A stretch of DNA of 44,663 bases from Deinococcus sp. Arct2-2 (lineage in GTDB: Bacteria; Deinococcota; Deinococci; Deinococcales; Deinococcaceae). A program made the translations under genes and the position numbers. Shown here in pieces: positions 25,903-34,018 of the stretch (its first letter is position 1; each line of letters begins with the position of its first letter). Location: the NCBI RefSeq assembly GCF_004801315.1, contig NZ_SSNW01000048.1:1-44663 (forward strand), given 5' to 3'. The notes under the pieces are model-generated. The model did not search any database, was not told where the DNA came from, and saw only the letters and a list, made by a program, of their open reading frames with translations.

Positions 25903-25985
25903 GGTGAACCCCCCGTTGCTGGCGCAACGCCCCCCTTAGAGGTGGGAACAACTGCTTTTGTGCTCCCCTAAAGGGGGCTGGCTGC
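25903..25985. repeat. Dispersed GC-rich repeat, copy 1
   Basis: The stretch beginning GGTGAACCCCCCGTTGCTGG is matched almost base for base at 44546-44614, including CCCCCGTTGCTGGCGC, a CCCCCCTTA tract, an ACAAC-GCT-TTG core and a CTCCCCT tract. It can fold on itself through G-runs and C-runs. It occupies the gap between the aminotransferase and the LysE-type exporter; no gene is seen in that gap. Confidence 0.7.
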
Positions 25986-26070
25986 ACAGCAGACTGGGGG
26001 GCTACGCGGAAGCCTAGATTGAACACCCACCAATCCATCAGCTAGCTTCCCAGTCAGGTATCTTAGGCGC

Positions 26071-26685
26071 GTGCCTCCCTTCCTGCGCGGTTTGACCCTC
26101 GGTTTCTCCCTGATCGTGGCAATTGGGCCGCAAAACGCCTTTGTGCTGCGGCAAGGGCTGACGCGGCAACATGCGCTGTTGGCCGCCTTCGTGTGTGCGC
26201 TGGCCGATTCGCTCCTCATTACCTTGGGCGTGTTGGGCATTGGCGCTTGGTTGGCCCGCAGCCCCACCCTCACTTTGATAGGAACACTGGCTGGCGCAGC
26301 GTTTTTGCTGTGGTACGGCTGGCGCTCTTTTAGGTCGGCGCAGCATCCTGTGGCCCTTGATACGGCAGGCCAGACGCAGCAATCGCCCCGCGCAGTGTTG
26401 GCAACCGCCCTCGCGTTCACCTTCCTCAATCCTCATGTTTTCCTCGACACCTTCGTCCTCATCGGCGGGGCGAGCGCGGGCCTCAGCAGCAGCGGGCGCA
26501 TGGGCTTTTTGGGCGGCACCGTGTTGTCGTCTTGGATTTGGTTTTTTGGATTGGCACTCGCAGGCCGCCAACTCGCCCCCGTCATGAAAAACCTGCGTGC
26601 ATGGCAAGTGCTGGACATCATTATCGGCGTGATCATGTGGACTATTGCGGCGGGGCTGGTGTGGGGGGCGGTGCAAGGGCAGTGA
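26071..26685 (+). CDS. LysE/ArgO-family amino-acid exporter
   Basis: The 204-aa protein has about six membrane segments. It opens with the LysE/ArgO signature GLTLGFSLIVAIGPQNAFVLRQG, here split as GFSLIVAIGPQNAF plus VLRQG, and contains AFTFLNPHVFLDTFVLIG, both hallmarks of the lysine/arginine exporter branch rather than RhtB. It would export basic amino acids when they accumulate. Its position among arginine genes supports arginine as substrate (inference). The start is GTG with no Shine-Dalgarno; TATCTT lies 6 nt upstream, so it is probably leaderless. Confidence 0.88.
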   Translation: MPPFLRGLTLGFSLIVAIGPQNAFVLRQGLTRQHALLAAFVCALADSLLITLGVLGIGAWLARSPTLTLIGTLAGAAFLLWYGWRSFRSAQHPVALDTAGQTQQSPRAVLATALAFTFLNPHVFLDTFVLIGGASAGLSSSGRMGFLGGTVLSSWIWFFGLALAGRQLAPVMKNLRAWQVLDIIIGVIMWTIAAGLVWGAVQGQ

Positions 26686-26693
26686 GTTGAAGG

Positions 26694-26736
26694 TGCTCTC
26701 TGGCCGGGGTCATTCAGGCAACTGGCACAGAGAGCA
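26694..26736. terminator. Inverted repeat between the exporter and the diguanylate cyclase
   Basis: TGCTCTCTG and CAGAGAGCA form a 9-bp stem with a 25-nt loop in the 59-bp gap between two convergent genes. A bidirectional terminator is the simplest reading; there is no T-run. Confidence 0.5.
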
Positions 26737-26744
26737 GGCCCGCA

Positions 26745-27941
26745 TCAGACCAATTCGATCTGCCCCGACTCGTCCAGCTCAGACTCTTCAGCGACGACCA
26801 CCCGGTTGCGGCCCCCGAATTTGGCCTGATACATCAACCCGTCCACCCTTCTGAGGGTTTGTGCAACAGGTTCTTCTGGCAACTGTACCGCCACCCCGAT
26901 ACTGACCGCAATAGCGAGGCCATCGGGGTAGAGGTGCTGAATGCCCGCCCGCAGTTGCTCTCCCCACGCCACGACGCCCGCAACGGGAAGCTGGCGCAGC
27001 AGCACTAAAAATTCTTCGCCTCCCCAGCGCCCGACTTGAACATTCTGCGGGCTGCGCAGATTGGCGCTTGCCAGATGGATGCTTGCCAGATCGGCACTTG
27101 CCAGATCGGTACTCGGCGGGGCGGCACTTGCCAAGCCACTGAGGTAGTCTCCCACCGCCTTCAGTACAGCGTCACCCTGCTCGTGGCCGTAGGTATCGTT
27201 GATGGATTTGAAGTGGTCGATATCGAGCAGGGCCACCACTGCAATGCCCCGCTCTAGCTGCGACATCAGCCCCCGGCGGTTAAGGATTCCGGTGAGCGGA
27301 TCGGTTTCGACCAACTTGTGCAGGGAGTGGGTGGCCTGTTCGGCCAGCACCACTGCCCGCTGATACTCGCCTACCAACATCAGGGGAATCAGCGTGGTCA
27401 GGGTAGCCAGCTCGGTGACCAGCCGGGCGGACTGCACGTCACCCCAAGGAAAGCGCAGCAGCAGCGGCCAACTGAGCAGGAGATGAAGGGAAAAAGGAAT
27501 AGCCAGCAAGGGCAGGAGCGCCCGCTGCGGCACCATCAGGCTGAGGATGACCGACCCCAGCAAAAATACCGGCCCATGCGTGATGACCAACTCCCGGCTG
27601 GGCAGCACATTAAGGATCAGATACAAAGCGTCCCACAACAGCGCGTAAGCAAAGATACCCGTCGCCATCAGCAATTCTATGAGCCTGAGCCACTTGGGCC
27701 AACGCAAGCAGACGAGGGCTGTCAGCGCCACAACAAACCCGAAGGTATGCAGACCCAAATGAAATGGGAAAAGGAATGAATCCTTTTGCGCCAGAAAAGA
27801 GGTGAGCACGATCAGGAGCAACGACATGACCAGACAGACGCTGTAGATGCGCCGCTTGACACTGTGCAGTTGCGGGGTATCTTCCCACCGCCGCCGAAGG
27901 GGTGACCATTCTGAGAGCCAGACGAACACGCTTTTGGGCAT
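26745..27941 (-). CDS. Membrane-bound diguanylate cyclase (GGDEF), I-site lacking
   Basis: Six hydrophobic segments (about 33-50, 62-80, 87-111, 118-137, 141-163 and 174-190) are followed by a GGDEF domain from ~210. It has the DPLTGILNRRG start, LDIDHFKSINDTYGH with the metal-binding Asp, and the active site GGEEF (307-311). It should make c-di-GMP from two GTP. The inhibitory RxxD site upstream of GGEEF is absent (Pro at -9, Val at -6). In its place is a ~34-residue insertion containing DLASA/DLASI/HLASA repeats, encoded by 15-bp tandem repeats. The 6-TM sensor resembles no named MASE domain I can identify. It stands divergent from carB. Confidence 0.88.
   Translation of the reverse strand: MPKSVFVWLSEWSPLRRRWEDTPQLHSVKRRIYSVCLVMSLLLIVLTSFLAQKDSFLFPFHLGLHTFGFVVALTALVCLRWPKWLRLIELLMATGIFAYALLWDALYLILNVLPSRELVITHGPVFLLGSVILSLMVPQRALLPLLAIPFSLHLLLSWPLLLRFPWGDVQSARLVTELATLTTLIPLMLVGEYQRAVVLAEQATHSLHKLVETDPLTGILNRRGLMSQLERGIAVVALLDIDHFKSINDTYGHEQGDAVLKAVGDYLSGLASAAPPSTDLASADLASIHLASANLRSPQNVQVGRWGGEEFLVLLRQLPVAGVVAWGEQLRAGIQHLYPDGLAIAVSIGVAVQLPEEPVAQTLRRVDGLMYQAKFGGRNRVVVAEESELDESGQIELV
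27067..27135. repeat. 15-bp tandem repeat inside the GGDEF gene
   Basis: Five consecutive 15-bp units start CTTGCCAGAT or a variant (27067, 27082, 27097, 27112, 27127). They keep frame and encode the pentapeptide-like repeats (A-D/N-L-A-S) in the insertion ahead of GGEEF. Recent slippage expansion is likely. Confidence 0.8.
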
Positions 27942-27989
27942 TCTCTTTCACCCCCTGGTGTTGGCCGCATCTGGCCGCACCAACGCCTG

Positions 27990-28027
27990 TCCTGAACTGC
28001 CAAGCTGTCGAGCTTCGAAATTCAGGA
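27990..28027. promoter_or_regulatory. Nested perfect palindrome between the diguanylate cyclase gene and carB
   Basis: TCCTGAA-N5-AAGCT-N4-AGCTT-N5-TTCAGGA is symmetrical over 38 bp. A further CCTGAAC half-site lies ~12 bp to the right. In a divergent promoter region this looks like an operator for one or both genes; a cruciform or hairpin is an alternative. Confidence 0.5.
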
Positions 28028-28140
28028 TAGAGCATTTTACCTGAACACTCTGCAAGAAAAAACCTACCCACTGCCCTGCATAACCTTGCACGCCGCTCCC
28101 ACCCTCCCGGCCCCCAACCGTGACATACTCTTTCTCTGGA

Positions 28141-31100
28141 ATGCCTAAGCGAACTGACCTCCAGACGATTCTTATTCTCGGTAGCGGCCCTATTCAGATC
28201 GGGCAGGCCGCCGAGTTCGACTATTCGGGAACGCAGGCGCTGAAGGCCCTGAAAAAAGAGGGCTACCGCGTGGTGCTGGTGAACTCGAACCCGGCGACCA
28301 TCATGACCGACCCGGAATTGGCCGACGCGACTTACCTAGAGCCGCTGACACCCGAATTCGTGGAGCGCGTGATCGCCAAAGAGAAACCGGATGCCCTGCT
28401 GCCCACGCTGGGCGGCCAGACGGCCCTGAACTTGGCGATGGAACTGCACGAGCGCGGCACGCTTGAAAAGTACGGCGTAGAACTGATCGGCGCGGGCGTC
28501 GAAGCCATCAAGAAGGGCGAAGACCGCGAACTGTTTCAGGCCGCCATGAAGAAAATCGGGATAGAAACCGCACGCGGCCAGATGGTGCACAGCATGGAAG
28601 AAGCGGTGGAGTACCAGAAGGAAATTGGCCTGCCCATCGTGATTCGGCCTAGCTTTACGCTCGGCGGCACCGGCGGCGGCATCGCGCACACCTACGAAGA
28701 ATTTTTGGCGATCACCGAAGGCGGCCTGCGCGACAGCCCCGTGACTTCGGTGCTACTGGAAGAAAGCATTCTGGGCTGGAAGGAATACGAGCTGGAAGTG
28801 ATGCGCGATACCGCCGACACGGTCATCATCATCACGAGTATCGAAAACTTCGACCCGATGGGCGTGCATACCGGAGACTCCATTACGGTGGCCCCCGCCC
28901 AAACCCTCAGCGACGTGGAATACCAACGCCTGCGCGATCAGTCGCTTGCCATTATTCGGGAAATTGGCGTGGCGACGGGCGGCAGCAACATTCAGTTTGC
29001 CGTAGACCCTACCAATGGCCGCGTGATCGTGATCGAGATGAACCCCCGCGTGAGCCGCAGCAGTGCGCTGGCAAGCAAGGCCACCGGATTCCCGATTGCC
29101 AAGATTGCCGCGCTGCTGGCGGTGGGCTATCACCTCGATGAACTGACCAACGACATCACCCGCGTCACGCCCGCGTCGTTTGAACCCAGCATCGATTACG
29201 TGGTGACCAAGATTCCGCGCTTCGCCTTCGAGAAGTTCCCCGGCACCTCAGACGCGCTGGGCACGCAGATGCGGAGCGTGGGTGAAGTCATGGCGATTGG
29301 GCGCACCTTCAAGGAAAGCCTGCAAAAAGCCATGCGCTCGGTGGAATCCGACGTGCGCGGCGCGTTCGCGGCTATGACGGATGAAGAATTGCGCGGCCTG
29401 CTGTACGGCAATCCCCGCCGCCTTGAAGCCGTGATCGAACTGCTGCGGCGCGGCGAAACCCTAGAACAACTGTTTGACGCCACCAAAATAGACCCTTGGT
29501 TCCTGTCCCAGTTGGCCGAAATCGTGGCCGCCGAACGCGAGATTGCGGCGCTGGGGCCAATAGCCGACTGGAAGTATGAACTCTGGCGCGAGATCAAACG
29601 CCTCGGCTTCAGCGATGCCCGTCTGGGCGAACTGGTGGGCCTGAACGAACTGGACGTGCGCCAGATTCGCAAGGAAGCCAAAGCCCTGCCCGTGTACAAA
29701 ACGGTGGACACCTGCGCCGCCGAATTCGAGGCCCACACGCCGTATCACTACTCCACCTACGAATGGGAAGACGAGGTGACGCACACCGACAAGCCCAAAG
29801 TGGTGATTCTGGGCAGCGGGCCGAACCGGATCGGGCAGGGCGTGGAGTTCGACTACGCCACCGTTCATGCGGTCTGGGCCTTGCAGGAAGCCGGATACGA
29901 GACCATCATGATCAATTCCAACCCGGAAACAGTCAGCACCGACTACGACACGGCAGACCGCCTGTACTTCGAGCCGCTGACCTTTGAAGACGTGATGAAC
30001 ATCGTGGAGCACGAGAAACCGGTGGGCGTGATCGTGCAACTGGGCGGGCAGACGCCGCTGAAACTGGCGGCACGCTTGGCGGCGGCGGGCGCTCCGATCA
30101 TCGGCACGTCGCCCGAAACGATTCACGAGGCCGAAGACCGCGCCTCCTTCAATGCGCTGTGCGAGCGACTGGGTATCCGGCAACCGCTGGGCAAAGTGGC
30201 GGCCACGCCTGCCGAAGCCCGCGCACTGGCTGCCGAACTGGGGTTCCCGCTAATGGCCCGCCCTAGCTACGTACTGGGGGGCCGCGCCATGCGAACGGTT
30301 CGCTCCATGGAAGAACTGGTGACCTATCTGGACGAGGTATACGCAGCGGTGGAAGGCCAGCCGAGCATCCTGCTGGATCAGTTCTTGGAAGGGGCGCTGG
30401 AACTGGACGTGGATACGCTCTGTGACGGCCAGATTGCGGTGGTGGCCGGGATTATGGAACACGTGGAAGCCGCCGGAATCCACAGCGGCGACAGCGCCTG
30501 CGTGCTGCCCCCCGTGAGCCTCAGCGCCGAACTGCTGGCAGAGGTGAAGGCCACCACCGAACGCCTGGCCCTCGCGCTGGGCGTGCGCGGCCTGATGAAT
30601 GTGCAGTACGCCATCAAGGACGGCCTGCCCTACATTCTGGAAGCCAACCCACGCGCCAGCCGCACCGTGCCGTTCGTGTCCAAAGCCATCAATCACGCGC
30701 TGGCGAAAAGTGCCGCCCGGATTGCCGTAGGGCACACGCTGGAGCAGATCGGCTTTATCGAAACCCCGACGCTTGCCATGTACAGCGTCAAGGAAGTCCA
30801 CCTACCGTTCCTGAAATTTGCAGGTGTGCAACCCATTCTGGGGCCAGAAATGAAAAGCACCGGCGAGAGCATGGGCATAGACGCCGATCCGTATTTGGCG
30901 TTTTACCGGGCGCAACTGGGGGCCAAGAATTATCTGCCGCTGTCGGGCACGGCCTTGTTGCTCGGCACGGGGCTGGACGAGGTAGCCGCCACGCTGGAAG
31001 GCGCGGGCCTGAGCGTGCTTCGCGAACGCGACGGAGACAAGCTTCCTGACCTGTTGATTGACGTGACCGAATCCAAATTGCTGCGGCTGGCACTAGAGCG

Positions 31101-31233
31101 CGGTGTGCCCATCGTATCTACGCGGGAGGGCGCGGAGTGGACGGCGAAGGCGATTGCGGCGGCGGTAGGTGCTGAATTGGAAGTTAAGAGCTTGCAGGAG
31201 TGGGTGGGAACAATCTCAACCACTGAAGCTTAA
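28141..31233 (+). CDS. carB: Carbamoyl-phosphate synthase large subunit
   Basis: CarB makes carbamoyl phosphate from bicarbonate, ammonia and two ATP. The 1030-aa protein has the two homologous halves: an N-terminal ATP-grasp unit opening [20 protein letters not shown], and a second opening [20 protein letters not shown] near residue 556. Duplicated FxEINPR-like phrases ([20 protein letters not shown] and [20 protein letters not shown], each a 20-residue motif) mark the active sites. The C-terminal ~140 residues form the MGS-like regulatory domain ([19 protein letters not shown]). I chose the ATG at 28141 because the product then starts [14 protein letters not shown]; a GTG at 28120 adds seven residues. 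No strong Shine-Dalgarno; TACTCT lies 9 nt upstream. Confidence 0.97.
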   Translation: MPKRTDLQTILILGSGPIQIGQAAEFDYSGTQALKALKKEGYRVVLVNSNPATIMTDPELADATYLEPLTPEFVERVIAKEKPDALLPTLGGQTALNLAMELHERGTLEKYGVELIGAGVEAIKKGEDRELFQAAMKKIGIETARGQMVHSMEEAVEYQKEIGLPIVIRPSFTLGGTGGGIAHTYEEFLAITEGGLRDSPVTSVLLEESILGWKEYELEVMRDTADTVIIITSIENFDPMGVHTGDSITVAPAQTLSDVEYQRLRDQSLAIIREIGVATGGSNIQFAVDPTNGRVIVIEMNPRVSRSSALASKATGFPIAKIAALLAVGYHLDELTNDITRVTPASFEPSIDYVVTKIPRFAFEKFPGTSDALGTQMRSVGEVMAIGRTFKESLQKAMRSVESDVRGAFAAMTDEELRGLLYGNPRRLEAVIELLRRGETLEQLFDATKIDPWFLSQLAEIVAAEREIAALGPIADWKYELWREIKRLGFSDARLGELVGLNELDVRQIRKEAKALPVYKTVDTCAAEFEAHTPYHYSTYEWEDEVTHTDKPKVVILGSGPNRIGQGVEFDYATVHAVWALQEAGYETIMINSNPETVSTDYDTADRLYFEPLTFEDVMNIVEHEKPVGVIVQLGGQTPLKLAARLAAAGAPIIGTSPETIHEAEDRASFNALCERLGIRQPLGKVAATPAEARALAAELGFPLMARPSYVLGGRAMRTVRSMEELVTYLDEVYAAVEGQPSILLDQFLEGALELDVDTLCDGQIAVVAGIMEHVEAAGIHSGDSACVLPPVSLSAELLAEVKATTERLALALGVRGLMNVQYAIKDGLPYILEANPRASRTVPFVSKAINHALAKSAARIAVGHTLEQIGFIETPTLAMYSVKEVHLPFLKFAGVQPILGPEMKSTGESMGIDADPYLAFYRAQLGAKNYLPLSGTALLLGTGLDEVAATLEGAGLSVLRERDGDKLPDLLIDVTESKLLRLALERGVPIVSTREGAEWTAKAIAAAVGAELEVKSLQEWVGTISTTEA

Positions 31234-31239
31234 ATTTCT

Positions 31240-31590
31240 TTAGCCCAACGCCAGATGCTCCCTGACCCGCGCGTCCAGTTCGCCCATCAGGTCATCTGGC
31301 ACAAAACCCAAGGAGCGGCGCACCCGGCTCACGGCCACCGAACGCAGCAGTTCCACTTGCGCTTTGCTGTCTTTGTTAAGTCCTGTTCGCTCGGTGGGCA
31401 ACAAGACTTGAAAGGAGTACACGCGTTCCGTGTTGCTGGTCAACGGCACCACGACAATGCTATTGCCATTCAGATTGGCGGCGTTGTTGGTGATCACGAC
31501 GGCAGGGTGGACGAAGTTGGCCTCACCGTCGCGGGCGGGCGCAAAGTCGATGAGTAAAATATCGCCGCGCCTGAACAGTCCTAGAGCCAC
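31240..31590 (-). CDS. mazF: MazF/PemK-family toxin (endoribonuclease)
   Basis: The 116-aa protein has the PemK/MazF fold pattern: FRRGDILLIDFAPA at the N-terminus, HPAVVITNNAAN, VVVPLTSNTERVY in the core, and SKAQVELLRSVAVSRV near the C-terminus, with conserved Arg13, Asp15 and Thr-Ser catalytic-loop positions. Such toxins cut single-stranded mRNA at short sequences and are blocked by their partner. It overlaps the antitoxin gene by 10 nt. It is convergent with carB, whose stop is only 6 bp away, so read-through antisense between them is possible. Confidence 0.88.
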   Translation of the reverse strand: MALGLFRRGDILLIDFAPARDGEANFVHPAVVITNNAANLNGNSIVVVPLTSNTERVYSFQVLLPTERTGLNKDSKAQVELLRSVAVSRVRRSLGFVPDDLMGELDARVREHLALG

Positions 31591-31823
31591 TCGCTGCCGT
31601 CGCTCGCCTGTAATCCGTCTGCGTTTTCAAGGTCTACACACTCGCCTGAACGGGCATGCTCGGCGTAGGCGTCAGCCAACTCCTTTTCTCGCAAGGCACG
31701 AATGGCGTGGGCCACAGCCTCGCTCCGGCTAGGCAACTGATGGCTGTGTTGATACGCCTCCAAGTAGGCCGCAAGTGTGGGAGACAGACTCACCGTCAAA
31801 CGCTGTGCATTTTCGTATGACAT
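31581..31823 (-). CDS. RHH (CopG/MazE-type) antitoxin
   Basis: The 80-aa protein begins MSYENAQRLTVSLSPTLAAYL, a ribbon-helix-helix start with a beta strand then two helices (residues ~8-50, including SRSEAVAHAIRALREKE). The acidic C-terminus (ECVDLENADG) would wrap MazF. RHH antitoxins repress their own operon. Directly upstream are AGTATG direct repeats, a suitable operator. No Shine-Dalgarno precedes the ATG, so it may be leaderless. Confidence 0.85.
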   Translation of the reverse strand: MSYENAQRLTVSLSPTLAAYLEAYQHSHQLPSRSEAVAHAIRALREKELADAYAEHARSGECVDLENADGLQASDGSEWL

Positions 31824-31828
31824 ATTTT

Positions 31829-31846
31829 CATACTATCATGCATACT
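31829..31846 (-). promoter_or_regulatory. Direct-repeat operator of the toxin-antitoxin pair
   Basis: CATACT occurs at 31829 and 31841 (12-bp period), immediately upstream of the antitoxin ATG; related CATATT/GTATGA elements flank it. RHH dimers typically bind such tandem half-sites. The AT-rich stretch also contains the likely -10. Confidence 0.45.
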
Positions 31847-31917
31847 CCCCAATCCCTTCAGATTCCCCCAACTCCCCCCATCAGCCCAGCTTCATCTGCG
31901 TGTGAAATCTTGTTCTC

Positions 31918-32313
31918 ATGAGAACCTATGTCCGAATGATCGCGCTGGCGGCAGCTTTGATGGGAATATCGGAGGCGGCGACGGCGTTGACCACCGCTAC
32001 TGCGAACTTGCGGCGCACACCGACCAACACAGGTGCAGTGCTGGGAACCGTGCCCCAGAACACGCTGGTGCTGGTGGCCTGCTCCGGGCAGTGGTGCCGC
32101 ACCACCTACAAGGGCACGGCAGGCTACGTGGCCCGCTCGCTGCTGAAACCCGTGACCGGCAGCGCCCGCCTCACCGGAGACGGCACCGTGTATTACCGCA
32201 CCTGCGTACAAATGCGGGCGGCAGGCGTGGCCCCCGCTAAACTGGGCGAGCCTGCCTACCGCACCGCGCTTGACCGCAACCAGAACAGCATTGCCTGCGA
32301 GCGCGGGGAGTAA
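31918..32313 (+). CDS. Secreted SH3b plus excalibur-domain protein (131 aa)
   Basis: A signal peptide (MIALAAALMGISEAATA after six residues) precedes a bacterial SH3 domain (about 27-78: ATANLRRTPTNTGAVLG, then QWCRTTYKGTAGYVA). The C-terminus (about 90-131) is an excalibur calcium-binding domain: YYRTCVQMRAAGVAP, then LDRNQNSIACE. SH3b domains bind peptidoglycan stems, so it probably sits in the cell wall. The ATG at 31936 is an alternative start that would shorten the n-region. A strong terminator follows. Confidence 0.85.
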   Translation: MRTYVRMIALAAALMGISEAATALTTATANLRRTPTNTGAVLGTVPQNTLVLVACSGQWCRTTYKGTAGYVARSLLKPVTGSARLTGDGTVYYRTCVQMRAAGVAPAKLGEPAYRTALDRNQNSIACERGE

Positions 32314-32370
32314 AATCGTCAGTGGTGAGTGGGAAAAGCTGAACACTACGGTGTAGGAACTTGAATTGGA

Positions 32371-32407
32371 AGAAGGCCGCCCCGATGATGTGGGCGGCCT
32401 TCTTTTT
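32371..32407 (+). terminator. Bidirectional terminator between the SH3b gene and msrB
   Basis: GAAGGCCGCCC and GGGCGGCCTTC form a perfect 11-bp stem with a 9-nt loop and T5 on the plus strand. It also serves msrB, whose stop is 7 bp away on the other strand. Confidence 0.9.
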
Positions 32408-32413
32408 CCCAGT

Positions 32414-32875
32414 TTATTTGGAGAATAGACCCGCGAATTCTCCGTAGCCTTGGGCTTCCAGTTCTGCGACAGGCACGAAGCGCATGGCTGCCGAATTGAT
32501 GCAGTAGCGCAGGCCGCCCGCTTCCTGTGGGCCGTCGGGGAAGACGTGGCCGAGGTGGGAATCAGCCTGCGTAGAGCGAACTTCGGTGCGGGCATAGCCG
32601 ATCTTGTAGTCGGTGTTTTCGGTCAGGGCTTTGCCGGGAATGGGCCGCGTAAAGGAAGGCCACCCGCAGCCTGCGTCGTATTTGTCGAGGCTGCTGAACA
32701 GGGCTTCTCCCGACACCACATCCACGTAAATGCCCGCGCCGCCGTGATCCCAATATTCGCCCGTGTAGGCCCGCTCGGTGCCCTCATGCTGGGTCACGCG
32801 GTACTGCTCCGGCGTAAGGCGTTGGCGCAGTTCTGCATCTGTCGGCTTCTGAAAGTCGGATTTGGTAGAGGTCAT
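32414..32875 (-). CDS. msrB: Peptide-methionine (R)-S-oxide reductase, zinc-less MsrB
   Basis: MsrB reduces methionine-R-sulfoxide in oxidised proteins. The catalytic Cys125 is in [13 protein letters not shown], Cys70 in the conserved AGCGWPSF, and [10 protein letters not shown] is intact. The two CxxC zinc pairs of classical MsrB are missing: [12 protein letters not shown] and [10 protein letters not shown] hold no cysteines. Zinc-free forms are known. The 153-aa length is normal. TACACT lies 5 nt before the ATG, so translation is probably leaderless. The neighbour frnE is also a thiol-redox enzyme. Confidence 0.95.
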   Translation of the reverse strand: MTSTKSDFQKPTDAELRQRLTPEQYRVTQHEGTERAYTGEYWDHGGAGIYVDVVSGEALFSSLDKYDAGCGWPSFTRPIPGKALTENTDYKIGYARTEVRSTQADSHLGHVFPDGPQEAGGLRYCINSAAMRFVPVAELEAQGYGEFAGLFSK

Positions 32876-32956
32876 GAATCAGTGTACGGGGCAGGCCAAA
32901 TCTGCTTCGTGAGCCTTGTTCCTGCTTGACTTGAGACCGCGTGTCAGACTAAACGG

Positions 32957-33745
32957 ATGACTGCCCTTCCTGCCGCCTCCGAACCTCTGCGCGTAGATAT
33001 TTGGTCTGATATTGCCTGCCCTTGGTGCTACGTGGGCAAACGGCGCTTCGAGACGGCGCTGGAAGGGTTTGCGGGCCGGGACGCCGTAGAAGTGGTATGG
33101 CACGCCTTCGAGCTTGATCCGTCTGCCCCGGTGGAAGAAACCCGGAAGATGCGCGACATTCTGGGCAGCAAATACGGACAGGGCGCGGCGGGGGCGCAGG
33201 CCATGCTGGACAACATGACCCAAACGGCGGCGGCAGAAGGGCTGGAATATCCCTTCGAGCGGTTGGTGCCCACCAACACCTTCGATGCCCACCGCGTCAT
33301 TCATCTGGCCGCCCATGAAGGCAAACAGGACGCCATGAAAGAACGCCTGCTGGCCGCCTATTTTACGGAGGGCAAACACGTGGGCAGCCGCGATACGCTG
33401 GCAACATTGGCCGCCGAAGTGGGGCTGGACGGGGCGGCGGTGCGGGCTGCACTAGACACCGACGCTGGGGCCGCCGAGGTGCGGCAGGATCAGACACAGG
33501 CGCGGGCTTACGGCATCAGCGGCGTGCCCTTCTTTGTGCTGGGCGGCAAATACGGCGTCAGTGGCGCACAGCCCGCCGAAGTCTTGCGCGGCGCACTGGA
33601 GCAGTTGTGGGGCGAGTTGAACCCCGCGCCGCTGACCATGCTGAGTCCGGTAGCCGGGGCAGGAGCGGCGGAAGGCTGCGAGGACGGATCTTGTGCGGTG
33701 CCAGAGAAAACGGTGCCGGAGCGGACGGCAGCAGAGCAGGTCTAG
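32957..33745 (+). CDS. frnE: FrnE-like DsbA-family disulfide oxidoreductase/isomerase
   Basis: The thioredoxin fold has its active site CPWC at 21-24 (WSDIACPWCYVGKRR), a helical insertion (about 60-180) and the cis-Pro loop GISGVPFF (Pro191). A second motif, C241-EDGS-C246, lies in a C-terminal extension. A CXXC plus CX4C pair is the hallmark described for D. radiodurans FrnE, a cytoplasmic disulfide isomerase. There is no signal peptide. The ATG has no clear Shine-Dalgarno. It is followed within 10 bp by a small conserved-looking gene and probably co-transcribed with it. Confidence 0.9.
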   Translation: MTALPAASEPLRVDIWSDIACPWCYVGKRRFETALEGFAGRDAVEVVWHAFELDPSAPVEETRKMRDILGSKYGQGAAGAQAMLDNMTQTAAAEGLEYPFERLVPTNTFDAHRVIHLAAHEGKQDAMKERLLAAYFTEGKHVGSRDTLATLAAEVGLDGAAVRAALDTDAGAAEVRQDQTQARAYGISGVPFFVLGGKYGVSGAQPAEVLRGALEQLWGELNPAPLTMLSPVAGAGAAEGCEDGSCAVPEKTVPERTAAEQV

Positions 33746-33753
33746 ACTCCAAC

Positions 33754-33969
33754 GTGGGCCTTGCCGACGATCCCTTCGCCTACCACTTGGTGCAAGACGG
33801 TACGGTGCGCGTTTCTCGCGGTGGGCGCGTGGTTGTGGTGGTGGGCGGAGTGCGTGCAGCACGTTTACGGGCAGACTTGGACAAGGCGTACTCGTTTGAA
33901 GCCGAGCAACAACTGCTGGCCCGTGTGACCGGAAACTATCGCCGGGGCAACGAAAAGCGTTCAAAATAA
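33754..33969 (+). CDS. Small protein of unknown function (71 aa)
   Basis: A GTG start 9 nt after the frnE stop gives a 71-aa protein: ADDPFAYHLVQDGTVRVSRGG, then VVVVVGG and a basic C-terminus (LLARVTGNYRRGNEKRSK). The beta-turn-beta pattern at the N-terminus and the helix EAEQQLLARVTGN look like a compact globular domain. The frame stays open far upstream, inside frnE in another phase, but that part is Arg/Gly-rich noise. No family is recognised. Tight linkage to frnE suggests a shared transcript. Confidence 0.6.
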   Translation: MGLADDPFAYHLVQDGTVRVSRGGRVVVVVGGVRAARLRADLDKAYSFEAEQQLLARVTGNYRRGNEKRSK

Positions 33970-33970
33970 G

Positions 33971-33998
33971 GCCCGCCGACTCTCATCAGTCAGCGGGC
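33971..33998 (-). terminator. Terminator between the 71-aa gene and ftsH
   Basis: GCCCGC-GAC and GTC-GCGGGC form an interrupted stem with an 8-nt loop in the 49-bp gap between convergent genes. On the minus strand it is followed by CTTATTTT, so it mainly serves ftsH. Confidence 0.65.
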
Positions 33999-34018
33999 GT
34001 TCAAATGGGGTGGGGTGT

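Noticed and set aside
32926..32954. TTGACT-N17-CTAAAC as frnE promoter
   Set aside because: The -10 would end 2 nt before the ATG, placing the transcription start inside the coding region.
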